This document shows positions 20,786-30,461 of a stretch of 64,000 nucleotides of DNA, piece after piece. Made by a program: the position numbers and the translations under genes. The notes beneath the pieces are model-generated. The model was not told where the DNA came from. It made no database searches and saw only the letters and a list, made by a program, of their open reading frames with translations. This DNA is from Deltaproteobacteria bacterium (GTDB lineage Bacteria > Desulfobacterota > Dissulfuribacteria > Dissulfuribacterales > QOAL01), in assembly GCA_026995935.1 (NCBI GenBank), contig JALWNK010000067.1, positions 19,309 through 83,308 on the forward strand. Reading direction: 5' to 3'. Every line of letters starts with the position of its first letter. Positions within the stretch are counted from its first letter, which is position 1.

Positions 20786-20889
20786 AAGGTCTTGAGTCCT
20801 GGCCGCCCAAAGGGGCCATCCATGGCCCAATGGGCGGTGGCGGTATCCATCCCGCCACCCCTTCGGGGCCTTGTCGGACTCAAGACCTT
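20786..20889. repeat. nested-hairpin intergenic repeat element
   Basis: 14-bp perfect outer inverted repeat AAGGTCTTGAGTCC (20786-20799)/GGACTCAAGACCTT (20876-20889) enclosing CCGCCCA/TGGGCGG, GGGCCAT/ATGGCCC, GGTGGCGG/CCGCCACC and CCCCTTCGGGG. Confidence 0.8.
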
Positions 20890-21126
20890 CCGTGCTCGGC
20901 GCGGCAAAAGGGGGTGAAAAACACGGCCTTACCCCAACTGGAATTACTTAAATCTCTTTACTTCGAAATTGGTCAATGTACGTGATAACTAATTTTGAAA
21001 TACGGGCTACGATATTTTGATTTCATGAAAAAGAGGTTCGATCTCGGGCAGTCTAAATTCGATAATGCTAGAATATTCGGCTAATATGAAATGAAAATGC
21101 ATTTTGGACGAAAAGGAGCATTGGGG

Positions 21127-22351
21127 GTGTATGTAAACAGAACCTTAGAAAGGTTTTTTTCCTTGAGGCCGACAAACACTTCCCAGTGTTACTGTTAACA
21201 GGCGCACGCCAGGTTGGGAAGACAACCATGTTGAAACATCTTCGCAAAGACGGCATGCAGTACGTTACCTTTGATGAGCCACTGATCCTGAGCCTGGCAA
21301 AAGAAGACCCCCCGCTTTTTATGCAAAGGTTTGAAGCCCCTTTGATCCTTGATGAGATCCAGTACGCTCCAGAGTTGCTTCCTTATATAAAGATGTCTGT
21401 GGACAGATATATGCAGCCGGGGATGTTCTGGCTTACTGGCTCCCAGCAATTTCATATGATGAGAGATGTTTCAGAGTCTCTGGCGGGGCGAATTGCACTT
21501 CTTTCGTTGCTAGGCCTGTCACGGCGGAAATGTTACGAGAAATCGCCACATCAGGGCCATTTCTTCCAATTCCTGAAGTTGTTAAGGAAAGGCTTGCAGC
21601 AAACGGAAGGCTTTCTTTAACAGATGCATATGCCCTTATTTGGCGCGGCTCTCTACCAAGGATTGCCTTAGATAAAAAAATTGACAGAGACCTCTTTTAT
21701 TCCTCCTGCGTTCAGACGTATCTGCAAAGAGACGTTCGGGATCTCGCCAGGGTTGGTGATGAAATGGCCTTTTTGCGCTTTTTAAGAGCCTGTGCCGCAA
21801 GGACTGGGCAGATGCTCAACATGGCGGATTTGGCAAGGGATGCAGACATTGCCCCCAATACTGCGAAAAACTGGCTGTCGATTCTTGAGACCTCAGGGAT
21901 TGTTTATCTTTTACCTCCTTATGCGGCAAACCTGACAAAGCGGTTGGTCAAAAGACCCAAGCTATATTTTCTGGATACCGGCCTTTGTTCCTATCTTACA
22001 AACTGGTCCAGTCCTGAGACTCTAGAGGCCGGGGCAATGGGAGGCGCCATTTTTGAGACCTGGGTAATTGGAGAGATACTGAAAAGCTATTTTCACAATG
22101 GAAAACAGCCCGCCCTTTACTATTACCGGGATAAGGACAAAAAGGAGATCGATTTACTTATAATCAGGGACGACACTGCCTATCCCATAGAAATCAAGAA
22201 AACCGCAAGCCCAACAAGCAAGGACGTGCGCCACTTTCGGATAATTGAGCGTCTTGGGGTTCATCGAGGAGAGGGAGTAGTAATATGTTTTGTGGATGAT
22301 TTCCTTCCACTTACGAAAGATATAAACGCCATTCCAGTAGCGGCCCTTTAA
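21127..22351 (+). pseudogene. AAA ATPase/DUF4143-type protein broken by two frameshifts
   Basis: N-term VYVNRTLERFF in one frame, then LEADKHFPVLLLTGARQVGKTTML (Walker A) after a 7-T run (21154-21160); second shift near 21520 (..LLGLS / AEMLREIATSGPFLP..); C-term YYYRDKDKKEIDLLI, YPIEIKKTASPT. Confidence 0.78.
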
Positions 22352-22431
22352 CTGCAATGAGTTAGGGCATTGGAAAACCTTTAGTAAAGGATAAAAGCCT
22401 AGCTGGGGTGAGCTAATTAAATAAGCGCTAC

Positions 22432-22905
22432 TTAATCTGTGAATATCTCCAGGACCTCGTAGGTTTTTACTCCGGATGGGGAGCGAAATTCCACCTCGTC
22501 TCCCTCTTCCTTTCCAAGAAGCGCCATGCCAAGGGGGGATTTTATGGATATCTTTCCAAGTTTTATATCAGACTCGTCAGGCCCAACCAGCTGGTAAACT
22601 ACCTCCTCACCGGTATCCAGGTTCTCAAGACGGACCTTTACCCCAAAAACCACCTTTTCACAGGACTGGTTGGAGCAGTCTATTACATCTGCTGCTGCAA
22701 GCTTGCTGTTAAGATACTGTATTCTTGCCTCAAGCTGGCCTTGACGTTCCTTTGCAGCATGGTACTCGGCATTCTCCGACAGGTCGCCGTGGGCCCTTGC
22801 CTCTTCAATGGCCTTTATGACCTCATATCTCTCAACCCGTTCAAGGTGTTCAAGCTCTTCCTTCAGTTTTTGATAACCCTCTGGTGTAAACGGAATCCTT
22901 TCCAT
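22432..22905 (-). CDS. greA: transcription elongation factor GreA
   Basis: MERIPFTPEGYQKLKEELEHLERVERYEVIKAIEEARAHGDLSENAEYHAAKERQ; start chosen at internal Met (track begins 22929). Confidence 0.93.
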   Translation of the reverse strand: MERIPFTPEGYQKLKEELEHLERVERYEVIKAIEEARAHGDLSENAEYHAAKERQGQLEARIQYLNSKLAAADVIDCSNQSCEKVVFGVKVRLENLDTGEEVVYQLVGPDESDIKLGKISIKSPLGMALLGKEEGDEVEFRSPSGVKTYEVLEIFTD

Positions 22906-22937
22906 CCTCTTGGAAACCTCTTTTGTCAAATGAATAA

Positions 22938-22976
22938 TCTAAAAAAGACTGCCGCAATGAGACGGCAGCCTTTTTT
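22938..22976 (-). terminator. bidirectional intrinsic terminator
   Basis: CTGCCG-CAATGAGA-CGGCAG flanked by A-run and T-run. Confidence 0.75.
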
Positions 22977-23046
22977 TAGTAAAGGCTAGAATAACAAAAA
23001 ATGGAAGAGATTCAAGACATTTGTTCATGGCTTTGCCGAAATTATG

Positions 23047-24951
23047 CTACGGTCTTGCTGATTTTGCTCCTGAATTCAGGAGCGCCCTCAAAATTTTTCT
23101 GTGCATGTCGTCATCAATGGAGCCTTCTTTAAGTTTGGATACGCCTTTGGCAAGGTTGCCTGCATCCCAGCCGTGGCAGGAGGCGCATGTACCAACCCGA
23201 ATAATCCGCCGGATTTCCTCCTTGTTAAAGGGACGTGCCCCTTCGTGGCTGGTTGCCTGGAGCTGGGTTCCGTTTTCATCAACTATTTGTTCAAGACTGA
23301 AGGGCAGATCAACGCCATTTGCCTTGGTGACGTACAAATCGCGGCCAAGTCCCAGGCTCTTTCTGTTTGCATGGCAGCTTTCACAGCTTCTGGCCTTTTT
23401 GCTCGTGGTGTGGGGCTGGATGGGGTTTGTGGCAATGGCATAGACTCCATCTGTTGTCTTGTACACCTTGTTGTGCACCCTGCATTTCCCGTCAGGTCCA
23501 ATCTGGGTAAAGATGACCTGGCAGCCTGGAATAAAGGGGCTTACAAGCCCCTCGCTGTTTATCCCCAGGGTGGGTGTCTCCCATCGGAGAAAGGACCTCG
23601 TCTCTCTCCACTTGTATGCCGTTTTTGCGCGATAGACAGCCTTCCCGGAAAGTGTAGGATCAGGCGCCTTAGTGCTTTTTACCCAGTCAAGGGAACTGGT
23701 GCTTGCGTCCTGCTGGGCATGGCAGCCGTAACACTGGGGTGCCCAGCGGCTGTGGCAACTGTAGCATTCCATCTTATCAAGGTGGGCACTTATGCCCATG
23801 GCGTCCCTTGCCTTTTTGGGGCCTGATTTCAGGATGTCCTTTACCTGGGGAACAACATATTTTTTACCAGAGGCTGAGTTCAATAGAATTTGTCCCTTTT
23901 GAAGCTCAAGCCTCTCCATCCGGTTTCCCCTTGAAGAGAGCAGGCGGCTTTTTTGATTTTTTGTTCCATGACAGTCCTGGCACTCGATTTCAACGGCCTG
24001 CTCTTTTTTGGAATAGATGTTTCCGTCTCCGTGGACATCCCTTTCCGTATGGCAGTCAATGCAGAAAAGCCCCTGGGCGTAGTGGACATCCGGGGTAAGG
24101 TGATTGTAGTACTTTCCGTGGATCTTTCTTCCCCCTTTAACCCCTGGTTTTTGAGACCACGGCGAGCCGTATCCGTCTGACTCCATTGTCCCGATAAAGC
24201 TCACCCCTATGCGTCCGCCCCTGTTGTGACAGTGTATGCACTGAGAGGGCGGAATCGTAACCGTTACCCTGTGAAGCCTCGGCCTCGGTGTAAAATCCTT
24301 TTTCTTGGACTCGCCCCTTATGGCCGCATCCCTACCTTTGTATTTGCCATCGTCATCGTAGAGCACGTGGCAGGCAGCGCATCCAGAGGACCTAAAGTCG
24401 CCAAATCGTTCTGCCCCGTAGCTGTAAAGATGGCACCTCAGGCACTCTTCACGCAGGTAGTCGTCAGCAGGGCTGTTAGTGGGTGATTCTGGCTCGTTTG
24501 GATGAAAAAAGGGCAGGGCCTTTAGTTCTTTTACTGCCCCCATATTTTGGGGTACCTCTAGGTCCTCATCCCTTACCGGCCTTACCGCGTAGATGGCATT
24601 TTTCGTCCCTTGAGCGGAAAAGAGGTAGCGGGTGGCGCTTATTATGCCCGCGCTCGTTGCGTGAAGGGATTTTTTCGACCGTTTAAGTATGTCTTCATGG
24701 CACAGGCCGCAGGTTTTGTCTGCAACGGAGTAGTCAGAGGGATTTGCCCACATGCCTTTGTGTGCCTCATCCTTTTTAGCCTTTTCAGGATGCCCCGTGT
24801 GGCAGAAGCTGCACTCAAGTCCCTTCATGGCAGGGTTACTGGCTATGGGTTCAATCCCCTTGTGACACCTTTTGCAGCTTCCTGCAAAAACGAGGCAGTT
24901 CAGACAAAGGAATATGAAAGGCAAAGACAGGATAATCAGGTATCTATTCAT
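23047..24951 (-). CDS. secreted multiheme c-type cytochrome, 12 CXXCH motifs
   Basis: Counted CKRCH, CSFCH, CGLCH, CLRCH, CAACH, CIHCH, CIDCH, CQDCH, CYSCH, CYGCH, CESCH, CASCH; N-terminal signal peptide. Confidence 0.93.
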   Translation of the reverse strand: MNRYLIILSLPFIFLCLNCLVFAGSCKRCHKGIEPIASNPAMKGLECSFCHTGHPEKAKKDEAHKGMWANPSDYSVADKTCGLCHEDILKRSKKSLHATSAGIISATRYLFSAQGTKNAIYAVRPVRDEDLEVPQNMGAVKELKALPFFHPNEPESPTNSPADDYLREECLRCHLYSYGAERFGDFRSSGCAACHVLYDDDGKYKGRDAAIRGESKKKDFTPRPRLHRVTVTIPPSQCIHCHNRGGRIGVSFIGTMESDGYGSPWSQKPGVKGGRKIHGKYYNHLTPDVHYAQGLFCIDCHTERDVHGDGNIYSKKEQAVEIECQDCHGTKNQKSRLLSSRGNRMERLELQKGQILLNSASGKKYVVPQVKDILKSGPKKARDAMGISAHLDKMECYSCHSRWAPQCYGCHAQQDASTSSLDWVKSTKAPDPTLSGKAVYRAKTAYKWRETRSFLRWETPTLGINSEGLVSPFIPGCQVIFTQIGPDGKCRVHNKVYKTTDGVYAIATNPIQPHTTSKKARSCESCHANRKSLGLGRDLYVTKANGVDLPFSLEQIVDENGTQLQATSHEGARPFNKEEIRRIIRVGTCASCHGWDAGNLAKGVSKLKEGSIDDDMHRKILRALLNSGAKSARP

Positions 24952-25082
24952 GGCAACATCACTATTTTTTAAGTGAGGTTTCTATGACAATTGGCAAAAG
25001 TCAACCGTCAAGGGAATATATTAGAAATTTGACAATTTCACATTCTAAGTCCATGCTGATAAAAAAGGCCTGGAGGAAAAAG

Positions 25083-26108
25083 ATGGCAGAATATCACTTT
25101 TCAAACTTTGTCTTTGAAGGCGGAGGTGTAAAGGGGATTGCCTATGTAGGCGCTCTCGAGGAGCTTGATGAACGGGGAATCCTTCCAAAAATCAGCAGGG
25201 TGGGTGGCACCTCTGCCGGGGCCATAAACGCGGTGCTTCTTGGCCTCAATTTCACCCCTGACGAGGTCAGGGACATCCTCTGGAGGCTCAACTTCAGGAA
25301 TTTCATGGACGATTCCTTTGGCATTATAAGGGATACAGACAGGCTCTTGACCGAGTTTGGCTGGTACAAGGGCGACTATTTCAGAAACTGGATAGGTGAG
25401 CTCATAAGGGAAAAGACTGGAAATACCGAGGCCACCTTTGCAGACGTTTTCGCCCTCAAATCAAAAAAGGGATTTCGGGACATCTACCTCATTGGTACTA
25501 ATCTATCCACCAGGTTCTCAGAGATTTTCTCCATTGAACACACTCCAAGGATGTGCATAGCCGATGCCGTTCGTATATCCATGTCCATCCCCCTGTTTTT
25601 TAAGGCAATAAGAAGCGCCAGGGACGACGTTTACGTTGACGGAGGGGTGCTGAGAAACTATCCAATAAAGCTCTTTGACAGGGAAAAGTACGTAATCGGA
25701 AAACTGGCCAGAAAGACCGAATACTACGAAAGGATCAACAAAAAGATTGCAAAGCTGGAGCGGCCCATTTCCAAGTACGTGTTCAATAAGCAGACCCTGG
25801 GCTTCAGGCTCGATACAAAGGAAGAGATATCCATGTTCAGGGATCATGCAGAGCCCAAACACCACGAAATCAATGACCTATTCGATTACATCTTGAATCT
25901 TGTCATTACCATGAAGGACGCCCAGGAAAACAGCCACCTTCACAGCGACGACTGGCAACGCACCATTTACATAGACACCCTTGGGGTGAAGACGACGGAT
26001 TTTGATATTGATGACGAGAAAAAACATGCCCTGATAGAGTCTGGCAGGAAAGGGGTGAGGGAGTACTTTAAGTGGTATGATGGAGTAAAGCGGGCCGTGA
26101 ACAAGTAA
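25083..26108 (+). CDS. patatin-like phospholipase
   Basis: FEGGGVKGIAYVGAL oxyanion motif, GGTSAGAINA (GxSxG), DGGVLRNYPI; start chosen at MAEYHFSNFVFEGGG. Confidence 0.9.
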   Translation: MAEYHFSNFVFEGGGVKGIAYVGALEELDERGILPKISRVGGTSAGAINAVLLGLNFTPDEVRDILWRLNFRNFMDDSFGIIRDTDRLLTEFGWYKGDYFRNWIGELIREKTGNTEATFADVFALKSKKGFRDIYLIGTNLSTRFSEIFSIEHTPRMCIADAVRISMSIPLFFKAIRSARDDVYVDGGVLRNYPIKLFDREKYVIGKLARKTEYYERINKKIAKLERPISKYVFNKQTLGFRLDTKEEISMFRDHAEPKHHEINDLFDYILNLVITMKDAQENSHLHSDDWQRTIYIDTLGVKTTDFDIDDEKKHALIESGRKGVREYFKWYDGVKRAVNK

Positions 26109-26311
26109 GTAATGGGTTTATGCTAGCATGGCACCACATCTACTGCGTTATCTGAGGTTAGACCTACAGGGAGCACGCCTTCATGCCATACGCCTTGTAT
26201 CTGCAGCACCCCTCTGGCCTTTTATTTCGTTTACGCAGGAATGCCAGATTAAGTAGTGATTGTTTCTAGGTGATTTGATTGTGTTTTGGACCTTGTGGAG
26301 GCCAAGTCAAG

Positions 26312-26399
26312 TGGTGCCGAAGGGGAGATTCGAACTCCCACGGGAATAACTCCCACTAGATCCTGAATCTAGCGCGTCTACCAATTCCGCCACTTCGGC
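26312..26399 (-). tRNA. tRNA-Leu (anticodon CAG), CCA encoded
   Basis: GCCGAAGTGGCGGAATTGGTAGACGCGCTAGATTCAGGATCTAGTGGGAG..GGTTCGAATCTC-type T arm..CCCCTTCGGCACCA; 88 nt with long variable arm; anticodon loop TTCAGGA. Confidence 0.95.
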
Positions 26400-26486
26400 C
26401 TGGGTTGCCTGCTAATTAAATAAAGAGGAGTTGCGCTTGTCAAGTGGTCATATTACTGTTTCCCAGACAAATAACCGGGGACCTAC

Positions 26487-27428
26487 ATGAAGATATATAC
26501 CGCACTTGAGGAGATAGAAAGGCCATTTAACAGGCCCGCTCTCACCATTGGCAATTTCGACGGGGTACACCTTGGCCACCAGGCGCTTTTTAAAAAGGTG
26601 GTGGAACTGGCTGAAAAAAGAGGTGGCGACAAGGTGGCATTAACATTTCACCCCCATCCCATGAAGGTCCTCAGGCCAGAAAATCCTCCAAAGCTTATTT
26701 GTACACTTGAACAGAAGGTAGAACTTATCATGGAAGCGGGAATAGAACACCTGGTCTGCCTGCCATTTACCAGGGAGTTTGCCAAGACCAGTGCCACTGA
26801 ATTTGTTGAGAACATACTTTATGACACCATAGGGGTAGATGACCTTGTGGTTGGTTACGATTATGCATGTGGCAGGGGCAGAGAGGGTGACATAAAATTT
26901 TTGAAGACCATGGGTGAAAAGCTGGGCTTCCATGTCCATGTCATTCCACCTGTAAAGATAGATGGAATTATTGTTAGCAGTACTGCCATACGGGAGTTTG
27001 TAAAAAAGGGCGACATGACAATGGTTCGCAAGATGCTTGGCAGATTCTACCAGATTAGAGGAGTGGTAAAGAAAGGCAAGAGAAGGGGCGGGCCTGTGGT
27101 TGGTTTCCCCACTGCCAATTTATCCATAAATCCCGAGGACCTTTGCCCCAAGCCGGGTGTCTATGCGGTTCAGGTAATCCATGGAGAGAAACTATACAAC
27201 GGTGTTGTAAACATAGGATTCAATCCCACCTTTGGTGATGGAAAGCTTGGTGCCGAGGTTCATATCTTCAACTTTGACAAGGACATTTACGGTCATGAGA
27301 TCAAGGTCAATGTGGTAGAAAGGATAAGGGATGAAAAACGCTTTTCAGGCCCGAAGGAACTGGCAAAACAGATAAAAAAGGATATTGAAAGGGCCCAAGA
27401 AATTCTTAACTCCTTGAATCTGCAATGA
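26487..27428 (+). CDS. ribF: bifunctional riboflavin kinase / FAD synthetase
   Basis: LTIGNFDGVHLGHQALF, LTFHPHP, FYQIRGVVKKGKRRGGPVVGFPTANLSI. Confidence 0.95.
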   Translation: MKIYTALEEIERPFNRPALTIGNFDGVHLGHQALFKKVVELAEKRGGDKVALTFHPHPMKVLRPENPPKLICTLEQKVELIMEAGIEHLVCLPFTREFAKTSATEFVENILYDTIGVDDLVVGYDYACGRGREGDIKFLKTMGEKLGFHVHVIPPVKIDGIIVSSTAIREFVKKGDMTMVRKMLGRFYQIRGVVKKGKRRGGPVVGFPTANLSINPEDLCPKPGVYAVQVIHGEKLYNGVVNIGFNPTFGDGKLGAEVHIFNFDKDIYGHEIKVNVVERIRDEKRFSGPKELAKQIKKDIERAQEILNSLNLQ

Positions 27429-27483
27429 ATTTGATACAGTTATCACTTCTGGGGTCGCAGTAAAAGCCAGGGCAGGGGCTTAA

Positions 27484-28026
27484 ATGAAATACGGAAAAGG
27501 GACCAGGAACGTCAATGTAGGTCAAAAGAGGACTCCAAGGTTTTCCGGTGCCAGATTCGTTGCCACATATGTCCTCCTCATGGGAGGCCTGGCCCTTGCA
27601 ATGAGTCTTGAGCCCATAAAGAGGGTCATTGATATAAATGGGCTCTATACAGACTTCATAGTAAAGGCCACGGCCATGGTCCTGAGGCCCTTTGGGTTTG
27701 TGAAAGGAGTACAGGGCTCGATTATACATCTTAAGGGGATATCTCTTGATGTGAAATTTGGATGCAACGGCCTGGAGGCATTTCTCATCTATATGGTGGC
27801 CATTTTGGCCTTTCCTGCCCGCTGGGAAAAGAAGCTATGGGGCATTCTGGTGGGTTTCCTGGTCATTCAGATCCTCAATGTGGCACGGATTGCAGCCCTT
27901 GGCTACTGTGGTGTCCATTTTGCAAGTTTTTTCCATGTGTTCCACATCTATGTGGCCCAGGGCATAATGATTGCCATCGCATTTGTCCTCTTCCTCTTTT
28001 GGCTTAACAATGTGGTCAAGGAATAG
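27484..28026 (+). CDS. xrtH: exosortase H-like (exosortase/archaeosortase family)
   Basis: Multi-TM, catalytic-type FGCNGLEAFLIYMVA, NVARIAALGYCGVHF, HIYVAQGIMIAIAF. Confidence 0.75.
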   Translation: MKYGKGTRNVNVGQKRTPRFSGARFVATYVLLMGGLALAMSLEPIKRVIDINGLYTDFIVKATAMVLRPFGFVKGVQGSIIHLKGISLDVKFGCNGLEAFLIYMVAILAFPARWEKKLWGILVGFLVIQILNVARIAALGYCGVHFASFFHVFHIYVAQGIMIAIAFVLFLFWLNNVVKE

Positions 28027-28603
28027 AGTACTCTTAGCCACCATCATCTTTTTAGTGGCGTATAGCCTGGGGGTCTTTTTATGGGTTTACATTAAGGCCT
28101 ATTATGGCATGGCAATCACCAGTGTGGGTGCCCATCTTTCTGCCCTTGTTTCCGGGTGTTTTGTTGACAAAATAGAATTTCATGGTGAACGGGCGGTATG
28201 CAATTTTGTATACCAGGCCCTAACGGTTCGAGGACCTGCAAACCTTCATTTTGCCACCCAACTGTACGTATCAAACTATTCCTACAATGTGCCTCTGACT
28301 CTTTCCTTAATGGCCGCTCTCTATCCATTCATCAAATACAAGAGGCGATTTTTGATGGAGGCCCTGGGTTTGCTGGTGGTGATACATGTACTTTATGTGT
28401 TTTGGTATTGTGGTTTGCAGACCTACTATTCCCTTATTAAAGCAGGGGTAAAGACCGTCTGGAAACCGGAGGCATTTTTCTGGGAATTTCCCTGGGTATT
28501 TATTAATGCCATGGTCATCAGATTTGAACCCTTTCTTATTGGGGCCTTTTTGTGGTTCAGAAATATGGGTTTTAAGGTTTCAGTACAGGATAGAGCGGCC
28601 TGA
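28010..28603 (+). CDS. exosortase H-associated membrane protein
   Basis: Overlaps 3' end of exosortase gene; multi-TM; start chosen at MWSRNRVLLATI. Confidence 0.65.
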   Translation: MWSRNRVLLATIIFLVAYSLGVFLWVYIKAYYGMAITSVGAHLSALVSGCFVDKIEFHGERAVCNFVYQALTVRGPANLHFATQLYVSNYSYNVPLTLSLMAALYPFIKYKRRFLMEALGLLVVIHVLYVFWYCGLQTYYSLIKAGVKTVWKPEAFFWEFPWVFINAMVIRFEPFLIGAFLWFRNMGFKVSVQDRAA

Positions 28604-28635
28604 ATCCAAGGCGGTTCGAGGGGCTGCGTTAAAAT

Positions 28636-28659
28636 GAAAAAAGGCCCCTTAAAGGGGCC
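28636..28659 (-). terminator. intrinsic terminator for ferredoxin gene
   Basis: minus strand GGCCCCTTTAAGGGGCC followed by TTTTTT. Confidence 0.8.
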
Positions 28660-28697
28660 AGAATGCTCAACTTACATCGAGTAATTAAGTTGGCAAC

Positions 28698-28883
28698 TTA
28701 GACTTCTTCCACTGTGATTGCACCTACAGGGCAGACCTCAACGCAGGTTTCGCAACCAAGGCAATCATCAGGCCTAGCTATTACTGGCTTGTCATCCTCA
28801 AAGTCATAGACTTCTGCAGGACAAGCGTTTACGCATTCCTCATCGCCCTGGCACTTGTCGTAATCGATTGTAATCTGAAACAT
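28698..28883 (-). CDS. 2x[4Fe-4S]-type ferredoxin
   Basis: CQGDEECVNACPAEV, CLGCETCVEVCPVGA. Confidence 0.92.
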   Translation of the reverse strand: MFQITIDYDKCQGDEECVNACPAEVYDFEDDKPVIARPDDCLGCETCVEVCPVGAITVEEV

Positions 28884-28952
28884 GGCTTCCTCCTTGATCT
28901 TTTAGTTTGTGGGAACATATCCCTGGATTCTTTGACTTAAAAAAACAGGATT

Positions 28953-28982
28953 CATATAGACAAAAGACAAAGGCCTTGTCAA
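28953..28982 (-). promoter_or_regulatory. sigma70-like promoter of the ferredoxin gene
   Basis: minus strand TTGACA-N18-TATATG (or N17-CTATAT). Confidence 0.5.
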
Positions 28983-29030
28983 GCCTATTTTGTGTTTTTT
29001 GCTCAAAATCTCACAAGCTCTCTTCGCTTT

Positions 29031-30461
29031 TTATTTTTGGCCTTCAGAGTACCGGCTTACGCCTCTGAGGAAGGTAGAGGCCCACTCTTTCTGACCCAAG
29101 GCGTGTATGTGTGTATATGTAGAAAATATATTTTTTAAAGCAAATCCTTCCTGGGCACCTGGGAAACCGCTCCCTCTAATGACCTTGCAGACAAACTTGT
29201 AATGTGTAGGCTGCCGGGCCTTCAATATGGGAAGAGAGTAGTGAAATTCATGGCCCTTGACCCTTGCTCCTTTTTTGTAAAACGGGCTGTCATCCACGAA
29301 GTCCAGGGCGGTATAGCCATGACCTGCAGGCCTTCTCTTCATTTCAAAATCAAGTGGCAAAGCCCTAACCATCTGGAACTTCCTTCCTTGCCACAGGATA
29401 TTTTGGCCAAGATACATGAGTCCTCCGCACTCGGCATAAACGGGAAGGCCTTGGTCGATAAGACTTAGGAGCTGGGTTCTGAATTTGCTGTTTTCTTCCA
29501 GTTGCCTTGCCTGGGTCTCAGGAAATCCACCCCCAATGTAAATTCCGTCAATGGGTGGGATAGAATTGTCAGAAAGGGCGTTCAAAAATAAAAGCTTTGC
29601 ACCCAAGAGTTTAATTGCCTCCAGGTTTTCTGGGTAATAAAATTGAAAGGCGGCATCTCTGATAACCCCGATCCTAAGACCTGTAAACGGCTGGTCTTCG
29701 ATCTCAAAAAGTGCCCTGACGTCCCTGTTTACAACCCTGGTTACTGCCCTTTGGGAAGCAAGGTTGAGGATTTTGTCTATATCGATGTTTTTCCTCAAAA
29801 GTGTGGCCAGGAAATCCAGGGCCCTGGATGGGCCGGTAAATTCGTCTGCAGGCGTCAGACCCAGGTGCCGCATGGGAAGGGGATCCTCTTTCATCCGGGG
29901 AATGAAGCCCAGAACAGGAAGGCCGGTATATGTCTCAATGGCCTCGGTTACCACCTTGATGTGCCTGCTTCCTCCAACCCTGTTGAGCACTACTCCCATG
30001 AAATCAAGCCCCTGTTCGAACCTCATGCATCCAAGGACCATGGCAGCTACTGTTCTGGTTGATTTGGTGCAATCGACCACCAAAAGCACCGGGACCTTAA
30101 GGGTGCTGCAAAGTCTTGAGGTGCTGGAGGTGCCTTTTACATCCATGCCGTCAAAAAGCCCCCTGTTACCCTCAATTATGGCTATGTCAGCGTCTTTGGC
30201 CCTCAAATGCAAGGAATCCCTGATTGTTTCTTCATCCATCAAAAAGGGGTCAAGGTTGTAACAGGGATTTGATGAGGCACAGGCAAGCCATGCCGCGTCA
30301 ATGTAGTCAGGGCCTTTCTTGAAACAGCAAACGCGTTTCCCCATTTGGTGGAAGGCCCTTGCAAGCCCCAGGCTTAAAATAGTCTTTCCAGATCCACCGC
30401 GAAGGGCTGCAACGGTGAAGGCAGGGACCTTGTGAGTTTCTTTAGTAGTTTTGTTTTTCAT
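29031..30461 (-). CDS. dsrN: cobyrinate a,c-diamide synthase family (DsrN-like, CbiA fold)
   Basis: GGSGKTILSLGLARAF, KKGPDYIDAAWL, IEGNRGLFDG, GIYIGGGFPETQA, YAECGGLMYLG; proximity to dsr genes suggests DsrN. Confidence 0.75.
   Translation of the reverse strand: MKNKTTKETHKVPAFTVAALRGGSGKTILSLGLARAFHQMGKRVCCFKKGPDYIDAAWLACASSNPCYNLDPFLMDEETIRDSLHLRAKDADIAIIEGNRGLFDGMDVKGTSSTSRLCSTLKVPVLLVVDCTKSTRTVAAMVLGCMRFEQGLDFMGVVLNRVGGSRHIKVVTEAIETYTGLPVLGFIPRMKEDPLPMRHLGLTPADEFTGPSRALDFLATLLRKNIDIDKILNLASQRAVTRVVNRDVRALFEIEDQPFTGLRIGVIRDAAFQFYYPENLEAIKLLGAKLLFLNALSDNSIPPIDGIYIGGGFPETQARQLEENSKFRTQLLSLIDQGLPVYAECGGLMYLGQNILWQGRKFQMVRALPLDFEMKRRPAGHGYTALDFVDDSPFYKKGARVKGHEFHYSLPILKARQPTHYKFVCKVIRGSGFPGAQEGFALKNIFSTYTHIHALGQKEWASTFLRGVSRYSEGQK

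Noticed and set aside
20623-20907. Minus-strand 94-aa ORF across the structured repeat
   Set aside because: Covers the hairpin element and the 3' end of the CDF gene; better explained as a reading frame within a repeat.
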